Shown: positions 50,556 to 58,579 of the stretch, piece after piece | How positions within the stretch are numbered: position 1 is the first letter of the stretch | Layout: every line of letters begins with the position of its first letter | NCBI GenBank assembly: GCA_964397655.1 | Contig: CAYNKA010000002.1 | Span: 310,001-374,000 of the forward strand | From: CAYNKA01 sp964397655 | GTDB lineage: Bacteria > Spirochaetota > Spirochaetia > DTKZ01 | Length of the DNA: 64,000 bases | Direction: 5' to 3' | The notes under the pieces: generated by a model | What the model saw: the letters and a program-made list of their open reading frames with translations, nothing else | What the model was told of the DNA's origin: nothing | Databases searched by the model: none | Program-made: the position numbers and the translations under genes

Positions 50556-52054
50556 CCGGCCTCGTCCTCGCCTTCCGTCCTGAAGGCGATGAGGAAGCCC
50601 GTTCCCGGACCGTCCAGTCGCTCGATCGAGCCCCGGAGCTGCGACGTCAGGGAGGCGATGAGCTGGTGGCCGAGGGTCTCGGATTCCTCGATGTTGAACT
50701 CGCCCGGTATGCCTACGCCGTCGTCCTTCACCGAGAGCCGGTACTCGCCGTCCGCCTTACGGAGGCCGATCGAAACGACGCCCTTGACGTCGCCCGGGAA
50801 TGCGTACTTGAAGCTGTTGGAAACGAGCTCGTTCACGAGGAGAGCCACGGGGATCGCGGTGTCCACGTCGAAACGTATGTCGTCGATCCCGAACTCGAGC
50901 CCGATCCGCAGCGGAGATATCCGGTAGACGTCGTAGAGCTTGTCGCAGAGCGCCTTGAGGTAGCCGCCCATGTCGATCCTGCTCAGACGGTCGGACTGAT
51001 AGAGCTGCTCGTGGACGAGGGCCATGGACTGGACCTGCATCTGGCTGTCGATGAAGAGCTTGAGGTCGTCGGGGTTCTTCACGTAGTCGCTCTGGAGATT
51101 GAGAAGGCTGGATATGATCTGGAGGTTGTTCTTCACGCGGTGGTGGATCTCCTTGAGGAGGATCTCCTTCTCGCGGAGGGATTCGCGGATGAATTTCTCG
51201 GTCTGCTTCCTCGCGGTGACGTCGCGGATGATGCCGGCGGATCCGAGGCTCTCCGGATCGAGTCCCGCTGACGAAAATCCCACAGAACTTACCTCGCCGT
51301 AGGAGATGATCGAACCGATCTTCATGAGCCCCGGCACGGGCTTATCGTTCGGCCGGAGCTTCACCTCGAGGTCGCGGGTCCTGCGATCGCCGGTTCGGCG
51401 CTCGTCGAACAGCTTGGGAGCGTTGTCGGGTCCCGTCTGCTTTCCCTCGTAGTCCTTGAGCACGTAGCGCCTGCTCACCTTCGGAACGTCCGCCGGATCG
51501 ATGATCGTGCTGAAGTGCTTGCCGATGAGGTCCATGGGCTTGTAGCCGAGATTCTCGACGGAGTCGTTGATGAAGGTGAAATAGCCCGCGTCGTCCACCG
51601 TGTACACGATGTCCGGCAGGGCCTGGACGAGGTCGAGGTAGCGCCGCTCCGAGATCTGGAGGTGCATGTTCTGCCGATTCAGGCTTTCCCGCTGGTTGAG
51701 GACCTTCCGGATCATGATCGGAAGCAGAGGCAGGTGCCTTCCCTCGGCCTCGCGGATGAGAAAATCGCAGGCCTCGTCCTTGATGATCTCGTCGATTCTC
51801 GCCGCGTCCTTGAAATCCGCGAGCAGGATGAAAGGCATGGGCCAGAGGAAAAGCCAGTCAGCGAAGCCGCCGTTCTGGAAGCGGAGGTCGGTGATGATGA
51901 GGTCGACTTTTTCGTTCGCTATGATGGCGTCGATCTTCGAAACCGAATCGGGGTAGAGGATCCGGTACGGAAGCCCGGTTTCCCGCACGAATTCGGCGAA
52001 GGCAGCGTGTTCTTCACGTTCGTCACTGGCGAATAATATGGTCAGACTTTTCAA
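50552..52054 (-). CDS. Soluble histidine kinase: receiver-like, PAS, HisKA_2
   Basis: 500 residues, no membrane span. N-terminal receiver-like domain (about 1-120, VDLIITDLRFQNGG keeping the Asp), PAS domain (about 140-260: LDLVQALPDIVYTVDDAGYFTFINDS, given in part) and a HisKA_2-type kinase with EIHHRVKNNLQIISSLLNLQ, plus HATPase LLVNELVSNSFKYAFPG and DDGVGIP. No partner regulator is adjacent. The start is TTG with AGGA five to six bases upstream; an ATG at -7 is out of frame. Its promoter (52079-52107) gives a normal leader. Confidence 0.9.
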   Translation of the reverse strand: MKSLTILFASDEREEHAAFAEFVRETGLPYRILYPDSVSKIDAIIANEKVDLIITDLRFQNGGFADWLFLWPMPFILLADFKDAARIDEIIKDEACDFLIREAEGRHLPLLPIMIRKVLNQRESLNRQNMHLQISERRYLDLVQALPDIVYTVDDAGYFTFINDSVENLGYKPMDLIGKHFSTIIDPADVPKVSRRYVLKDYEGKQTGPDNAPKLFDERRTGDRRTRDLEVKLRPNDKPVPGLMKIGSIISYGEVSSVGFSSAGLDPESLGSAGIIRDVTARKQTEKFIRESLREKEILLKEIHHRVKNNLQIISSLLNLQSDYVKNPDDLKLFIDSQMQVQSMALVHEQLYQSDRLSRIDMGGYLKALCDKLYDVYRISPLRIGLEFGIDDIRFDVDTAIPVALLVNELVSNSFKYAFPGDVKGVVSIGLRKADGEYRLSVKDDGVGIPGEFNIEESETLGHQLIASLTSQLRGSIERLDGPGTGFLIAFRTEGEDEAG

Positions 52055-52078
52055 AATTCATCCTATCCCTTGAAACTC

Positions 52079-52107
52079 ACTATACTTCAAGACGCCTTCC
52101 GGCTCAA
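52079..52107 (-). promoter_or_regulatory. Promoter of the PAS histidine kinase
   Basis: Minus strand TTGAGC (52102-52107), 17 bases, TATAGT (52079-52084); leader of about 18 nt with an AAGGGATAGGA ribosome-site region before the TTG start. Confidence 0.6.
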
Positions 52108-52173
52108 GCGGGATTTTTCCAGGCGGGGTCCTTCCCGTACGTTCCGCCGGAGGCTTCTTTTTCCTCCTTCATG

Positions 52174-52203
52174 TTGCATCCGCGGCTCGCGTTCGGCTAT
52201 AAT
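52174..52203 (+). promoter_or_regulatory. Promoter of ddl, leaderless type
   Basis: TTGCAT (52174-52179), 18 bases, perfect TATAAT (52198-52203), six bases to the first ATG at 52210 (a second ATG follows at once). Confidence 0.8.
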
Positions 52204-52209
52204 TCCCGC

Positions 52210-53301
52210 ATGATGAACATACTGGTCCTCTACGGCGGCAAATCCGGCGAACACGAAGTGTCCCTCAGGTCGGCGGCCTCGGTCGTGAGAAACCTGAAAT
52301 CCTCCTATAAGATCGCTCTTGCCGGAATCGACAAGAACGGACTCTGGTTCCTCCAGCCGGAGGATGCGGTGCGGAAGGCCCGCGAGAATTCGGACCCCCT
52401 CGAGATCGTCGCGGACGACTCGGCCCTCGTCTCCGTCGTTCCAGGGAAAGGGTTCGCGGCGAAGGGGAAACTCATCGAAGCCGACGTCGTGTTCCCGGTG
52501 CTCCACGGCAGTTTCGGCGAGGACGGCACAATCCAGGGGCTCCTCGATACCGCGGGACTTCCCTACGTCGGGGCGGGGGTCCTCGGGAGCTCGCTCAGCA
52601 TGGACAAGGAGAAGACGAAGCAGGTATGGGCCGCGGCAGGGCTTCCCGTCGTGCCCTACGTCGCGTGCAGGAAAGAGGACTTTCAGAAGAAGTCCGACGA
52701 ATTGAAGCGCATCCTCAGGGAGACGGAGAAGCTCGGCTTTCCCGTCTTCGTGAAGCCCTGCTCGGTCGGTTCGTCCGTCGGCATCACCAAGGTCAAATCC
52801 AGGGACTCCCTGAAGAAGGCCCTGGAGACCGCGTTCAAATTCGACACGAAGGCCCTGGTGGAACAGGGGATCGACGCTCGGGAAATCGAATGCTCGGTGC
52901 TCGGCAACAGGACCCCGCGGGCCTTCACTCCCGGAGAGATCGTATCGTCCCACGAGTTCTACGATTACGAGGCGAAATACTTAGATCCGCGGGGGGCCCA
53001 GCTCCTCATTCCCGCCGGACTCGACGCCCAGCAGCTGGAAACGATCAAGACCCTCGCGGTGAGGGCCTTCGAAGCCGCAGCGGTCGAGGGCATGGCGAGG
53101 GTGGATTTCTTCGTGGACCGGGAGAGCGGCACCGTCTATCTCAACGAAATCAACACCATCCCCGGCTTCACCAGCATCAGCATGTTCCCGAAGATGTGCG
53201 AGCACGACGGCCTTCTCTATCCCGAACTCCTCGAGAGCCTCCTCAGGCTCGGCATGGAGCGGCATTCGCTCAGGCAGTCGATAACCTATCTCTACCAGTG
53301 A
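52210..53301 (+). CDS. ddl: D-alanine--D-alanine ligase
   Basis: 363 residues, ATP-grasp fold: LYGGKSGEHEVSLRSA, VFPVLHGSFGEDGTIQGLLD, SMDKEKTKQVW, PVFVKPCSVGSSVGI, and the C-terminal ARVDFFVDRESGTVYLNEINTIPGFTSISMFPKM, quoted by its ends. It joins two D-Ala for the peptidoglycan stem. Residues 1 and 2 are both Met; the first is favoured by the leaderless promoter. The 3' end overlaps the convergent nitroreductase gene by 10 nt. Confidence 0.95.
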   Translation: MMNILVLYGGKSGEHEVSLRSAASVVRNLKSSYKIALAGIDKNGLWFLQPEDAVRKARENSDPLEIVADDSALVSVVPGKGFAAKGKLIEADVVFPVLHGSFGEDGTIQGLLDTAGLPYVGAGVLGSSLSMDKEKTKQVWAAAGLPVVPYVACRKEDFQKKSDELKRILRETEKLGFPVFVKPCSVGSSVGITKVKSRDSLKKALETAFKFDTKALVEQGIDAREIECSVLGNRTPRAFTPGEIVSSHEFYDYEAKYLDPRGAQLLIPAGLDAQQLETIKTLAVRAFEAAAVEGMARVDFFVDRESGTVYLNEINTIPGFTSISMFPKMCEHDGLLYPELLESLLRLGMERHSLRQSITYLYQ

Positions 53302-53804
53302 TCGAAGGAGATGATCCTGGAGCCCGAAAACCGCTCGTGGTGCTCCGATACCGGCCCGGCAGGGTAGCCGAGGAGCAGGAGGAGGACCACGCGCATCGAG
53401 TACGGCACCGCCACCACGTCCTGCACTTGAGCCTCGTCGTAGGTGGTCACGATGCAGGTGCCGAGCCCTTCACGCACGGCCTGGAGCATCATGAACGAAG
53501 CGGCCATGCTGATGTCGATGGGATAGGCAGGCTGGCCGTTCGGCATACGGTATTCGGTGTTCGTCGAGCAGCAGGCGATCACGGCCGCGGCGGCCCCCAC
53601 GTGCTCCTGGCCGAAGCTCGCCTCCTGGAGCCTCGCCTTCTTCTCCGCGTCGCGGAACACGACGAAGCGCCAGGGCTGGCGATTCTTCGCGGAAGGCGCG
53701 AGCCGGCCCGCGTCGAGGATCCTGTCGAGGGCTTCCCCCTCGATCGGTTTCGGGACGAATTCCCTCACGCTCACGCGCCTTACGATTTCCGGAAGCAGAT
53801 CCAT
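53292..53804 (-). CDS. Nitroreductase-family flavoprotein
   Basis: 170 residues. FMN-dependent nitroreductase fold: VRRVSVREFVPKPIEGEALDRIL, APSAKNRQPWRFVVFRD, DISMAASFMMLQAVREGLGTCIV and a hydrophobic LLLLLGYPAG near the end. Arg and Ser of RVSVREF and the NRQPW motif contact FMN. Such enzymes reduce quinones, nitro compounds or flavins using NAD(P)H; the substrate is unknown. Divergent from the radical SAM gene. A GGAG lies three bases before the ATG, and a TATACT lies about 38 nt upstream. Confidence 0.88.
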   Translation of the reverse strand: MDLLPEIVRRVSVREFVPKPIEGEALDRILDAGRLAPSAKNRQPWRFVVFRDAEKKARLQEASFGQEHVGAAAAVIACCSTNTEYRMPNGQPAYPIDISMAASFMMLQAVREGLGTCIVTTYDEAQVQDVVAVPYSMRVVLLLLLGYPAGPVSEHHERFSGSRIISFDHW

Positions 53805-53885
53805 CGCTCCGCACCGCCTTTCGTGTTTTTTCCTTTACCATAGTATACACGCAATATGCGGATTCGCATCAAAAAAATTCTCAGA

Positions 53886-53914
53886 TTGACAACGACTATA
53901 CGGGCGTATAGTAT
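53886..53914 (+). promoter_or_regulatory. Promoter of the radical SAM gene, leaderless type
   Basis: Perfect TTGACA (53886-53891), 17 bases, TAGTAT (53909-53914), six bases to the ATG at 53921. No ribosome site. Confidence 0.82.
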
Positions 53915-53920
53915 ACATCC

Positions 53921-55216
53921 ATGACCCTGGAGGAAAAACTGTCGATCCTCGCGGACGCCGCGAAATACGACGCTTCGTGCGCATCGAGCGGCTCGGAGGG
54001 AGGCTTCGACCGGCTCGCCGGTACGCAGCGCGGGACCGCGAGCCTCGGCAGCGCGAGCCTCGGCGGGGTGTGCCATTCCTTCGCCGGCGACGGCCGGTGC
54101 ATATCCCTCCTCAAGGTCCTCTTCACCAACGCCTGCGTCTACGACTGCGCCTACTGCGCCAACCGCAGGAGCAACGACCGGCGCCGGGCCTCCTTCACCG
54201 TACGCGAGCTCGTCGACCTCACGATCGGCTTCTACCGGAGGAACTACATCGAGGGCCTCTTCCTGAGCAGCGGCGTCGTGCGCGGCCCGGACTACACGAT
54301 GGAGCGGCTTCTCGAGGTGGTGAAGACCCTCAGGCTCGAGGAGGGTTTCGGCGGCTACATCCACCTCAAGGCCATCCCCGGCGCTTCGCTGAAGCTCGTC
54401 CGGGAGGCGGGGCTCTACGCGGACCGCCTGAGCGCGAACATCGAGCTCCCGACCGACGCGAGCCTCACGGCCCTGGCGCCGGAAAAGAAGGGCGGTCTCA
54501 TCCTCGGAACCATGCGGAGCATCCGCGACGACTCCGCCGAGACGGACGAGGACAGGCGCCGAGGCCTCCGGGCTCCGAGCTTCGTCCCCGCCGGGCAGAG
54601 CACCCAGCTCATCGTCGGTGCCTCGCCCGAGACCGACTTCACGATCCTCCGCCTCGCCTCGGGGCTGTACGGAAAAATGAGGCTCCGCAGGGTCTACTAC
54701 TCCGCCTTCGTGCCCGTGAACCGAGATCCCCGGCTCCCCGTACTCGGGTCCCCGCCCATGGTCCGGGAGCACCGGCTCTACCAGGCGGACTGGCTCCTCC
54801 GCTTCTACGGATTCCGGACCGAGGAGCTCCTCGGGGAGGCCGAACCGAACCTCGATCAGGACATCGATCCCAAGGAGGCCTGGGCGGTCCGCCATCCCGA
54901 GTTCTTTCCCGTGGAGCTCACGGCCGCGGACAAGTACGACCTGCTCAGAGTGCCGGGCATCGGAAGGCTCTCGGCCGCCCGTATCGTCTCCGCGCGGAAA
55001 ACGGGAACGCTCACGTTCGAGGGGCTGAAACGCCTGGGCGCGGTCCTGAAGCGGGCGGCCCCCTTCGTCACGATCCGGGGCAGGGCCTGCCCGTCCCGGG
55101 TAACGCGGGCCCTTCCCGCCCGAGGCCCGGGCGGCGGCGGCCGAAACCGTGCGGGGCCCCGGCCCTCCGGGCGCCCGGAAAGCGGCGCCGGCGAATTCCA
55201 GCTCTCGCTTTTCTAG
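53921..55216 (+). CDS. Radical SAM protein, putative DNA modification/repair family
   Basis: 431 residues. Iron-sulfur motif CVYDCAYC (Cys71, 75, 78) after LLKVLFTNA, then RRSNDRRRASF and GLFLSSGVVRGPDYTMERLLE. A helix-hairpin-helix DNA-binding motif (RVPGIGRLSAARIVSARK, about 343-362) and a Gly/Arg/Pro-rich tail follow. This is the family that usually pairs with a DUF4130 protein (TIGR03916 with TIGR03915). The target modification is unknown; the HhH argues for nucleic acid. The partner gene follows 13 nt downstream. Confidence 0.88.
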   Translation: MTLEEKLSILADAAKYDASCASSGSEGGFDRLAGTQRGTASLGSASLGGVCHSFAGDGRCISLLKVLFTNACVYDCAYCANRRSNDRRRASFTVRELVDLTIGFYRRNYIEGLFLSSGVVRGPDYTMERLLEVVKTLRLEEGFGGYIHLKAIPGASLKLVREAGLYADRLSANIELPTDASLTALAPEKKGGLILGTMRSIRDDSAETDEDRRRGLRAPSFVPAGQSTQLIVGASPETDFTILRLASGLYGKMRLRRVYYSAFVPVNRDPRLPVLGSPPMVREHRLYQADWLLRFYGFRTEELLGEAEPNLDQDIDPKEAWAVRHPEFFPVELTAADKYDLLRVPGIGRLSAARIVSARKTGTLTFEGLKRLGAVLKRAAPFVTIRGRACPSRVTRALPARGPGGGGRNRAGPRPSGRPESGAGEFQLSLF

Positions 55217-55229
55217 AGGATCGATCCCC

Positions 55230-56030
55230 ATGGTTCGGCTCGCCTACGACGGCACCCTCGACGGATTCTTCACCTGCCTCGGCGTCCTGTTTCCGGATTG
55301 CGGACCGAAGGGCCCTCCCGCGGGCTGCGCCCGGATCGACTCCGCCGTCCTGCCTCCACGACGAAGCCGCGAGCCCGACCTCTTCGAAGAAACGCGGGCC
55401 GTGGCCTCGGACCGGTTCCTCGCCGACGGGTTCCGCGCCCGCGCCGCCCGGGCATGGGGAAGGGAGGCGCTCCGTTCCCTCGAGTACGGATTCCGCTCCG
55501 GCTCGGAAGACCGCGAGGCCCTGCTTCTCGGTTTCGTCAGCGCGCTCGCCGAGGGCAGGGGCGTGAAGGACGTCGCCGATCCGAGGGTACTGGAATTCCG
55601 CACGAGCCTTCGGCGGATCTCCCACGAGGTCGGCAAACTGGAAGGGTTCGTCCGCTTCAGGGAAATCGAAGGCGGCGGGCTCTACGCCGAGATCGAGCCG
55701 GACAACGACGTCGTCGACCTCCTCGCCCCGCACTTCAGGCGCCGTCATCCCCGCGATCCCTGGCTCATCCGCGACCTTCGCCGCGGGAAGGCGGTATTCT
55801 GGGACCTCGTCGAGGTCAGGTTAGCCGAAGCGCCGGAGGACGGGCGGGAAATGCTGGAACCGTCCGGACCGCGGCCGGACGGAAACGAGAAGGCGGTGAC
55901 GGAACTCTGGAAGCTCTATTTCAGGGCGATCGAGATCCGCGAGCGGAGGAACCCCGAGCTCCAGGCGAAGCTGGTCCCCCGCCGTTACCGGAAGCACCTG
56001 CCCGAGTTCGACGACGCGGGCTCGCGATAG
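55230..56030 (+). CDS. DUF4130-family DNA-metabolism protein (partner of radical SAM)
   Basis: 266 residues. Start YDGTLDGFFTCLGVLF is the family hallmark, followed by RRISHEVGKLEGFVRFREIEGGGLYAEIEPDNDVVDLLAPHFRRR (quoted by its ends) and a C-terminal LWKLYFRAIEIRERRNPELQAKLVPRRYRKHLPEF. It matches the TIGR03915 type, seen almost only next to the radical SAM family above, and often fused to a uracil-DNA-glycosylase-like domain. No such domain is present here. Acts presumably in the cytoplasm on DNA with its neighbour; the biochemical role is unknown. Confidence 0.88.
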   Translation: MVRLAYDGTLDGFFTCLGVLFPDCGPKGPPAGCARIDSAVLPPRRSREPDLFEETRAVASDRFLADGFRARAARAWGREALRSLEYGFRSGSEDREALLLGFVSALAEGRGVKDVADPRVLEFRTSLRRISHEVGKLEGFVRFREIEGGGLYAEIEPDNDVVDLLAPHFRRRHPRDPWLIRDLRRGKAVFWDLVEVRLAEAPEDGREMLEPSGPRPDGNEKAVTELWKLYFRAIEIRERRNPELQAKLVPRRYRKHLPEFDDAGSR

Positions 56031-56090
56031 ATTTCCCGCCGCCGCGGGGAGGCCAGGCCGGCTCGACTGAACGCTCCGAGACGGTCCCGT

Positions 56091-56729
56091 TCATGGATGC
56101 TTTTCCAGGAACCGCCTCATGTCCTCGGGAAGCGGGGCCTCGAACTCGACCTCCACACCGGTCCAGGGATGGCGGAAGGCGAGCTTCGCGGCGTGGAGCA
56201 GGGTCCGCTTCGCCCGGAAGGCCGAATCCCTCCTGAACGCGAACCGCGTTTCCCCGATCAGGGGATTGCCCGTCTGCTTGAAGTGGATGCGGATCTGGTT
56301 CGTCCTCCCGGTGTGGGGCTTCGCCTCCACGAGGGAGTAGCCTTCCCGCTTTTCGAGGACCCGGTATGATGTCTTCGCCGCTTCGCCCTCGATGGACCTC
56401 GTCATGACGCCCGAGTCCTTCGGAGGCCGGCCGTTCACGAGGGCGAGGTAGGTCTTGCGCATCTCCCGCTCCCGGAACGCGTCCATGAGCCGTTTCTGTG
56501 CTCCCTTGCCCTTGGCGAAGAGGATGACGCCCGAGGTCTCCTCGTCGAGCCTGTGGCAGGGATGGAAGGCGGAGGGTAAATCCTTTTCGCGCCTGAAGGC
56601 GTCCAGGAGTTCGACGAGTGACCGGCCCTCCTTGCCCGGGGCCGGAATCGTGAGGAGCCCCGCGGGTTTGTCCAGCACGAGGAGCCAGTCGTCTTCGAAG
56701 ATGACCTTGAGCCTTCCGATCCTGTCCAT
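56091..56729 (-). CDS. RluA-family RNA pseudouridine synthase
   Basis: 212 residues. Active-site motif HRLDEETSGVILFAKG contains the catalytic Asp; DKPAGLLTIPA, PHTGRTNQIRIHF and LLHAAKLAFRHPWTG complete the RluA pattern. There is no S4 domain, so it is an RluA/TruC-like short form; the target uridine (23S rRNA or tRNA) cannot be read from the sequence. A TACCTT hexamer lies six bases before the ATG (56736-56741), although without a clear -35. Convergent with the DUF4130 gene. Confidence 0.92.
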   Translation of the reverse strand: MDRIGRLKVIFEDDWLLVLDKPAGLLTIPAPGKEGRSLVELLDAFRREKDLPSAFHPCHRLDEETSGVILFAKGKGAQKRLMDAFREREMRKTYLALVNGRPPKDSGVMTRSIEGEAAKTSYRVLEKREGYSLVEAKPHTGRTNQIRIHFKQTGNPLIGETRFAFRRDSAFRAKRTLLHAAKLAFRHPWTGVEVEFEAPLPEDMRRFLEKHP

Positions 56730-56807
56730 GGCCCTAAGGTAGCACGGGAGGGGGAATTTGAGTATACCTCCCGGGAAGGACCGGGGCGCGGCAAAGGGAG
56801 GAGAAGC

Positions 56808-57992
56808 TCACCTCCCCTGCCGCGCGAACCTCGCCCGGATTAGCCTTTGCGCGGGCATCTCGAAATAACGGTACGTCAGGCAGGACATCGCCAGAAGTAT
56901 GGAGAAGAACATGATGAGGTATCCGGGGGAAAGGCGGAACGTCGGAGGTAACAGCCCGAAGCCGGCGGCGAGCATGAAGAGAAGCTGCAGAGGGAAATGA
57001 AGGAGGTACGACGAATACGTTATGTCGCCGATCCAGGCAAACGTCTTCAAGAAGGCCCCGCGGTCGATCTCCAGCAGGGCGAGACTGCATATCGTGAGGG
57101 GGAAGAGGAAATAATCCGGGAAGCAGATCAACGCGATTCTGCCGATCATACCGGCCTGGCGGATCGTGCCCCGCAGGTCTACGACGTAGAAGGACACGAA
57201 GACCAAGGCCCAGGAAAGGGCGGCTGAAAGAAGCACGATCCGCTTTACGGACACAGGCCCCCGCGATATCCGGGAGGTAAAGTAAAATGCCACGCCGCCG
57301 AAAAAGAACAGGGCGAGCCCCTCGAACACGGGATGACCGAAATTCGCCCCGTGGAAGAGCCCGTACGCGAGGAGCGATACCGTCAAGGAGAAAACCGGCC
57401 CTCCGCGGCCGAAAAATGCGGCGACGAAGAAGACCGCATACAAAAGCACCTCGATGGATACCGACCACACGGGAGCGTTGAAGGACCATCCCTTGTCCAA
57501 ACCCCATTTCGAAGCGAAACCCAGGTTCAACAGAAAGTGATAGGCATCGTTGTGCGGATATACGAACGAGGTGCCGTTCTGAGCGGCGAAGAAGAATTGC
57601 AGAACCGCCACAAGGATTAAGGTTGCGGCATGGAGGGGATAGAGCCGAGAAAACCTCTGGATGAAGAACTGCAGGCCGCCTACGACCTTTCTCCTAATGG
57701 GTTCCCGATAGATCCAGAAGAAAATGAAACCGGAAAGGAGAAAGAAGTAATCGACGCCCATCGATCCTTTTTGATAGAACAGCTTGAAAACGGCGAAGAG
57801 CGGCTGGGCTTCCGGGAGGAAGCCCTTCGGCAGCGCAGGTCCCTCGTAGAAAAAATGCTGCCAATGCCACAGCACCACGGACAGCGACGCGATTCCCCGC
57901 GAAACATCCAAGGCATAAAGTCGGATCGGCCATTCGGCACCAGGCTGTTCCGCGATCTCGGTTTTCTCGAGCAGGTTTTCCGATCGGTTCAT
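56808..57992 (-). CDS. Acyltransferase 3 family membrane protein
   Basis: 394 residues, about ten membrane helices. IRLYALDVSRGIASLSVVLWHWQHFFY near the N-terminus (given by its ends) contains the family's R-G-hydrophobic-V-x-W-H motif, with the catalytic-type His in VVLWHW. It then runs through GVDYFFLLSGFIFFWIY to VWSVSIEVLLYAVFF and a C-terminal YRYFEMPAQRLIR. Such proteins O-acetylate surface polysaccharide or lipid headgroups. ATG 57992 chosen; GCAAGG lies immediately before it. Frame extends 45 codons upstream but over the HicB remnant. Confidence 0.88.
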   Translation of the reverse strand: MNRSENLLEKTEIAEQPGAEWPIRLYALDVSRGIASLSVVLWHWQHFFYEGPALPKGFLPEAQPLFAVFKLFYQKGSMGVDYFFLLSGFIFFWIYREPIRRKVVGGLQFFIQRFSRLYPLHAATLILVAVLQFFFAAQNGTSFVYPHNDAYHFLLNLGFASKWGLDKGWSFNAPVWSVSIEVLLYAVFFVAAFFGRGGPVFSLTVSLLAYGLFHGANFGHPVFEGLALFFFGGVAFYFTSRISRGPVSVKRIVLLSAALSWALVFVSFYVVDLRGTIRQAGMIGRIALICFPDYFLFPLTICSLALLEIDRGAFLKTFAWIGDITYSSYLLHFPLQLLFMLAAGFGLLPPTFRLSPGYLIMFFSILLAMSCLTYRYFEMPAQRLIRARFARQGR

Positions 57993-58126
57993 CCTTGCAC
58001 ATCCATATAGAAACGCTGCCGGTATCTTATAACCGATCCGCGAAATTTCCAACCGAAAAGCGTAACTTTTTGACGCCACCGCCCCAGCCATCAACTGCCT
58101 CGTCTTTCCGACGCGAAACTTCGGCA

Positions 58127-58337
58127 TCAGATTCCGATCTCGGCGAGGAAAAGCTCCTTCGCAGGGTCTTCAACCTTGAGGACGGAAAGGACCGAAGGCT
58201 TCGACGTGAGCTTTTATCGCGGATTTCAGGTCGGCAAGAGCCTCCTCGTACGTGTTTCCCTGACCGAGCGCCAGACCCTTTATGCCGACCGGATAGGCAA
58301 GACAGCCGTCGGAATGCTATTCAGCGATGATTTTCAT
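58127..58337 (-). pseudogene. HicB-family antitoxin remnant
   Basis: Minus strand. ATG at 58337, then MKIIAE, a TAG stop as codon 7 (58319-58317), then HSDGCLAYPVGIKGLALG, TYEEALADLKSAIKAHVEAFG: a HicB-like N-terminal half-RNase H fold. The reading then shifts by one frame near 58175 to give VEDPAKELFLAEIGI and a stop at 58127. One nonsense change plus one frameshift make it non-functional. No HicA toxin gene is visible nearby. The flanks (57993-58126 and 58338-58579) hold nothing else I recognise. Confidence 0.65.
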
Positions 58338-58579
58338 GATCTTCACACGGTATAGATACTCCGAACCGCGTCCGGTCACTCCTCCCGGTAAAGACCGTGT
58401 ATGCGACTGTTCGGCTGGTGCATGCAGACGAAGTTCGGTGCGCGAATAGCCCCGTGCTCACCTTGGAATTTTCTCATGGTAAAACACTAAATCATAGATT
58501 ATATTTCATTCGAAGCGCGGTTTTTCTTTTCGCTCCAAAGGTCAGGCCGGCCGCTTGTGTTTCGAAAAAAGGAGATGGT

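Noticed and set aside
53780..55231. 483-codon open frame on the minus strand
   Set aside because: Antisense to the radical SAM gene, whose iron-sulfur and HhH motifs are unambiguous.
58397..58579. 61-codon extension of the repeat lipoprotein
   Set aside because: Lipoprotein signal and AAAGGAG site place the start at 58580.
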